A stretch of 16,889 nucleotides of DNA from Lachnospiraceae bacterium. Lineage in GTDB: Bacteria > Bacillota > Clostridia > Lachnospirales > Lachnospiraceae. Positions 13,640 through 16,889 of this stretch are shown here, one piece after another (within the stretch, counting starts at the first letter, position 1; the number at the start of each line of letters is the position of its first letter). The translations under genes and the position numbers were made by a program. The stretch spans positions 1 through 16,889 of the forward strand of contig JAEDOO010000029.1 of the NCBI GenBank assembly GCA_016301965.1, given 5' to 3'. The notes beneath the pieces are model-generated. The model was not told the DNA's origin. It worked only from the letters and a program-made list of their open reading frames with translations, and ran no database searches.

Positions 13640-15235
13640 TTACAGAGCCGCAAAAATACGCGCACCTTTAGTTTTGATCCACCAACGCAAAATAACAGAG
13701 GCAACTGCCAGAAAAAGGCAGATCAAAGCCATAAATCCCAGCGTTCCCACATATTTTCCCAGAAGGAAATACAGGCCGCCGCAGACAATGATGATACCCC
13801 AGCCGCCAAACAGTGTCACCGTCACACTGAAGGACTGTTTGATGGGAACGATCTCATTGGTCCATTTCAGATTAGGCGTTTTAAGATTAAGGAAAAGCCC
13901 CAGCTGCGCCATTGTCAGGGTAAACAATACCAGAAGAAGGAAAATAAACATCATTTCCCCAACTGTCGGTTTCAGCACAATAAAGGCGCACACCGTCATG
14001 ATTACTGCCGGCGGCAGCGTCAGCATAAGGTGCATCCGAAGCTTCGCTCTTAATACCTGCCAGGCTGATACCGGAAAAGACTGCAGAATCCAGATATTCT
14101 TTCCCTCCAGTGATACTGAAGGCGCTGACACATCATTCATGGATACTATCATACAAAGCGCCGCAGCCAGAATCAGAGGAATGATTTCCTCGGCACCTTC
14201 ATAAAGAAGTGGAAGCACCTCTGCCAGCACTCTTCCCTTCCAGAGAAGCGCCACTGACGCAATCAGCATAAACAAAATACCCAGACCACAATTTAACATA
14301 TAGTTGGCACTGGCTGTGAAGCGTTTCAATTCTTTTACGAGCAGCGCATAATCTGTACTCTGTCTTTTTACCATGCGCTCCCGATATTTTACCTTTGCGG
14401 CACCTTTCTGCATAGTAGCCATCTTGAAAAAGCTCCGGGAAAGTACCAGCCATACCAGAGCAAAGATACCGACGATCACTGCCGTCACAAACAGGAAGCC
14501 AAAGAAACTTCCCTGAGCCGCACGTCCCAGCTGATACAGAGGATACCCATAGGACTTCACACCGGCTGCTATCTCAGATGCCTTATTCAGAACTCCGAGC
14601 AGCATATTGTAGGCTTTCATATAGAAGTAATAATACGCTGCAAAAAAGGCCAGCGACAATGCCACAGTCACTGCGCTCTTATTCTTCACATGGGCACTGA
14701 TCAAAGCCACCACCCAGCCCAAAGCACAGGAAAGGCTCAGAATAAAAAGTGAAAGAACAAAGGGCAGCAGAAGGCTCAGAATCACGCCCACAGCCGAAAC
14801 ACGACCAACCATAAACCACACCAGCAATGCCGGGATCATGACGATGAGCTCATACATCAGCCCCATCAGATACACACCAGCCAGCCGGGCCAGCAGAATA
14901 CGGGAGGCCGGAAGCGGCATGGAAAGCAGAAGGTCATTATCCTTCGGCTGATATAAAGACGCATACGTATTAAACACACTGCCAAAAACACCAAGCACCA
15001 CAGCGACCAGGCTCATCAGCACAAAATACAGCCAGCCGATCCCCGCCTCGCACAATGGTTCTGCAAGAGCGATCGCCATCATATAAAATATATACCCCAG
15101 CATACCAAAAAGCAGAAGGTACAACGCCACATAGCCAATAATACCTTTTATGGTACGTTTTTTCCCGTTTTTCCGGTTAAAGTACAGCCAGGAAAAGGAC
15201 TCCATCAGCTGTTTCTTCAAAATAGCCTTCGTCAT
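13640..15235 (-). CDS. ABC exporter permease (ABC-2-like)
   Basis: This 531-residue membrane protein has roughly a dozen hydrophobic helices in two halves, separated by a charged segment (about 270-300, KVKYRERMVKRQSTDYALLVKELKRF). The N-terminal half contains NTYASLYQPKDNDLLLSMPLPASRILLARL and the second half NDVSAPSVSLEGKNIWILQSFPVSAWQVLRAKL. The same motif type (a transport-cycle segment ending in LP.S) occurs in both halves, as in duplicated ABC exporter permeases of Firmicutes. The substrate is unknown. Its start overlaps the ATPase gene by 4 bases, so the two form an obligate pair. Confidence 0.85.
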   Translation of the reverse strand: MTKAILKKQLMESFSWLYFNRKNGKKRTIKGIIGYVALYLLLFGMLGYIFYMMAIALAEPLCEAGIGWLYFVLMSLVAVVLGVFGSVFNTYASLYQPKDNDLLLSMPLPASRILLARLAGVYLMGLMYELIVMIPALLVWFMVGRVSAVGVILSLLLPFVLSLFILSLSCALGWVVALISAHVKNKSAVTVALSLAFFAAYYYFYMKAYNMLLGVLNKASEIAAGVKSYGYPLYQLGRAAQGSFFGFLFVTAVIVGIFALVWLVLSRSFFKMATMQKGAAKVKYRERMVKRQSTDYALLVKELKRFTASANYMLNCGLGILFMLIASVALLWKGRVLAEVLPLLYEGAEEIIPLILAAALCMIVSMNDVSAPSVSLEGKNIWILQSFPVSAWQVLRAKLRMHLMLTLPPAVIMTVCAFIVLKPTVGEMMFIFLLLVLFTLTMAQLGLFLNLKTPNLKWTNEIVPIKQSFSVTVTLFGGWGIIIVCGGLYFLLGKYVGTLGFMALICLFLAVASVILRWWIKTKGARIFAAL

Positions 15236-15942
15236 TTGTCTTCCTCCAGTTCCAGAAATACCTCTTCCAGAGAAGTATCTCCCTTCACCTCTTCCATGGT
15301 GCCGGAGCGCATCAGCTTACCGCCCTTAATGATGGCCACTTTGTCGCAGAGTTTTTCCGCCACCTCCAGAACATGGGTGGAGAAAAATATGGCACCGCCC
15401 TCATCACAGATCTGGCGCATCAGCCGTTTTAACAGATGACTGGCCTTGGGATCAAGACCCACAAAGGGTTCATCCATAATGATCAGCTTCGGTGTGTGGA
15501 TCAAAGCGGAAATTACCGCCAGCTTCTGCTTCATACCATGGGAATAGGCGGAAATGGGCTGAGCCATATCATCCGTCAATTCCAGCATATCCCCGTACCG
15601 GCGGATCCTCTCCTGACGGTCAGCGGCACTGACCCCGAAAATATCCGCTACAAAATTAAGGAACTGGATGCCCGACATAAACTCATACAGATCCGGATTG
15701 TCCGGAATATAGGCCAGTACGGATTTGCAGCCCAGAGGATCCTTCGTAATGGATTTTCCGTCGATCAGGATCTCTCCGCTGTCAAACTGCAGAATACCAC
15801 AGCAGGATTTGATAGTCGTCGTTTTTCCTGCGCCGTTGTGACCGATAAATCCGTAGATCTCTCCCGGCTGAATGTGCAGGGACAGATCGTCCACTGCTTT
15901 TTTATCTCCATAAGTTTTTACCAGATGATTGATTTGCAGCAT
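15232..15942 (-). CDS. ABC transporter ATP-binding protein
   Basis: This ATPase of 236 residues is complete: Walker A GHNGAGKT (34-41), a Q-loop replaced by the exporter-type YIPDNPDLYEFMSG (78-91), signature SHGMKQ (134-139), Walker B LIIMDEP with E158 (153-159), the D-loop GLD at 162-164 and H190 in the switch (STH). It belongs to the CcmA/NatA/BcrA-like group that pairs with ABC-2 permeases. GGAGGGG precedes the ATG. It is the first gene of a two-gene operon. No convincing promoter was found in 15943-16101, a stretch without any other feature that I can support. Confidence 0.94.
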   Translation of the reverse strand: MLQINHLVKTYGDKKAVDDLSLHIQPGEIYGFIGHNGAGKTTTIKSCCGILQFDSGEILIDGKSITKDPLGCKSVLAYIPDNPDLYEFMSGIQFLNFVADIFGVSAADRQERIRRYGDMLELTDDMAQPISAYSHGMKQKLAVISALIHTPKLIIMDEPFVGLDPKASHLLKRLMRQICDEGGAIFFSTHVLEVAEKLCDKVAIIKGGKLMRSGTMEEVKGDTSLEEVFLELEEDK

Positions 15943-16101
15943 GTTTTCCCCTCCGTAATCATATTTATCTGTCCAATATCTTCAGAAATACGATACACCT
16001 CATTGCGTTTGTCTATTATTTTAACTGATTTGTGCAGTGCAGGATAGAGATTATTTTGAGGAAATTGTGTCAGATTTATAGATAGAGAAAGAGGGATAAA
16101 C

Positions 16102-16889
16102 CTATCGTTCTTCGATTTTATATTCGAATCCGGTCTCTTCCATCAACCGCAAATACGGTTTGGGATCAAAATACTCCGGAGAAAACACACCGGCCTCGTG
16201 CCAGATTCCCCGACCCATCAGCTCAATGGCCAGTGCCGCGCCAAAACCGGTCTGAGCCGTCACAGCCTGCGAACCCCAGCGTTTCATGGAAGCCTGATTA
16301 TCAAAGGGCTGATAAATAAAATAGGACTTGTCTTTACCATCCTTCTTTCCCACACACAAAACACCTACGACCATCTCCCCGACCATCTCATCCCCGATAT
16401 CCTTCGGCTGCGGCGCACAGGCCGCCACCACATCCCGGGGGATTACAGATATGCCGTTCACTTCTACCGGATGAAGGCTTCGAAGCCCGAGATGATCCAG
16501 CACCTTAAGTGCTGTGATCAGGTTATCATCCAGGCTGATCTTGAAGGTAACACGCTTTACTCCGTACTCTTTCAGGAAACGGGACATGGTCACCACTTCC
16601 TCATGCTCCACCTTTACCAGAGTATTGGAACCAACACCATCCGGCATCTCAAAAACTTCCATTCCCGCAAAGGGCTTCTCCACGATCAGACCGCCCCTGG
16701 CTTCATCATACTCCACGTTCGGATTCATCACCTCGTCAAGCACCGTCCATACATTAAATCCAAACATAATTGAGTCCGGATCCGCCCCCGGCACAGACAG
16801 ATTGCCGCCATCCTTGACATGTAGTTCTATTACTTCATCCAGAAGCTCCGTGCAGGCATACTTGGCAAACACATTGACCACCCCGGGAT
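16102..16889 (-). CDS. Saccharopine dehydrogenase family protein, N-terminally truncated by the window
   Basis: The visible 262 residues (through the right edge, beginning PGVVNVFAKYAC) form the C-terminal substrate domain of a saccharopine dehydrogenase-like enzyme. The NAD(P)-binding domain lies outside. Notable segments are PGADPDSIMFGFNVWTVLDE, GGLIVEKPFAGMEVFEMPD, YQPFDNQASMKRWGSQAVTAQTGFGAALAIELM and the FDPKPYLRLMEE C-terminal motif. In gut Clostridia, proteins of this length and type usually act as carboxynorspermidine/carboxyspermidine dehydrogenase in polyamine synthesis, with a decarboxylase nearby. Lysine metabolism is the alternative, and the window cannot decide. There is no clear terminator after the stop. 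Confidence 0.85.
   Translation of the reverse strand, partial: PGVVNVFAKYACTELLDEVIELHVKDGGNLSVPGADPDSIMFGFNVWTVLDEVMNPNVEYDEARGGLIVEKPFAGMEVFEMPDGVGSNTLVKVEHEEVVTMSRFLKEYGVKRVTFKISLDDNLITALKVLDHLGLRSLHPVEVNGISVIPRDVVAACAPQPKDIGDEMVGEMVVGVLCVGKKDGKDKSYFIYQPFDNQASMKRWGSQAVTAQTGFGAALAIELMGRGIWHEAGVFSPEYFDPKPYLRLMEETGFEYKIEER

Overview
The window looks like a chromosomal segment of a Gram-positive anaerobe of the class Clostridia, most likely Lachnospiraceae. The reasons are GGAGG-type ribosome binding sites on nearly every gene, consensus TTGACA/TATAAT promoters, a T-box leader, a FeoB-associated Cys-rich protein, a desulfoferrodoxin-type domain, an Rpn nuclease with RAEG repeats, and YitT and OPT family genes. 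The genus is not assigned. There are no rRNA, tRNA, CRISPR or insertion-sequence signatures; most of this is ordinary chromosome.

Layout. 1-95 (+) is the C-terminus of a FeoB-associated Cys-rich protein. 230-497 (+) is a T-box leader with a probable AUC (Ile) specifier, followed by a CstA-family transporter (529-2217). 2301-3441 (-) holds a small redox module: a stand-alone 2Fe-2S ferredoxin and an XRE helix-turn-helix protein fused to a complete desulfoferrodoxin-like domain, with a terminator hairpin at each end. 3490-3669 (-) carries two tandem 19-20-residue microproteins, related to each other, each with its own ribosome binding site. 3889-4770 (-) is an Rpn/PD-(D/E)XK nuclease starting at TTG. 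5133-5588 (-) is a hotdog thioesterase behind a near-perfect sigma-A promoter, and 5726-6580 (-) is a YitT membrane protein preceded by decaying 38-bp direct repeats.

6919-11273 (-) is a peptide-related block: a PepD dipeptidase, a two-gene operon of an orphan PqqD-like protein and a membrane-anchored winged-helix-like protein with a structured leader, and an OPT oligopeptide transporter. A divergent long-form Xaa-Pro aminopeptidase follows (11619-13409, +). A translationally coupled ABC exporter pair (13640-15942, -) and a truncated saccharopine dehydrogenase family gene (16102 to the right edge, -) end the window.

How they may work together (inference): CstA, OPT, PepD and the Xaa-Pro aminopeptidase fit import and hydrolysis of peptides, and an Ile-responsive T-box on cstA would tie import to branched-chain amino-acid starvation. 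The ferredoxin and HTH-desulfoferrodoxin pair looks like a response to oxygen or superoxide. The least explained items are the tandem microproteins, the orphan PqqD operon with its structured leader, and the HTH-desulfoferrodoxin protein, which keeps all metal ligands but lacks the catalytic lysine.
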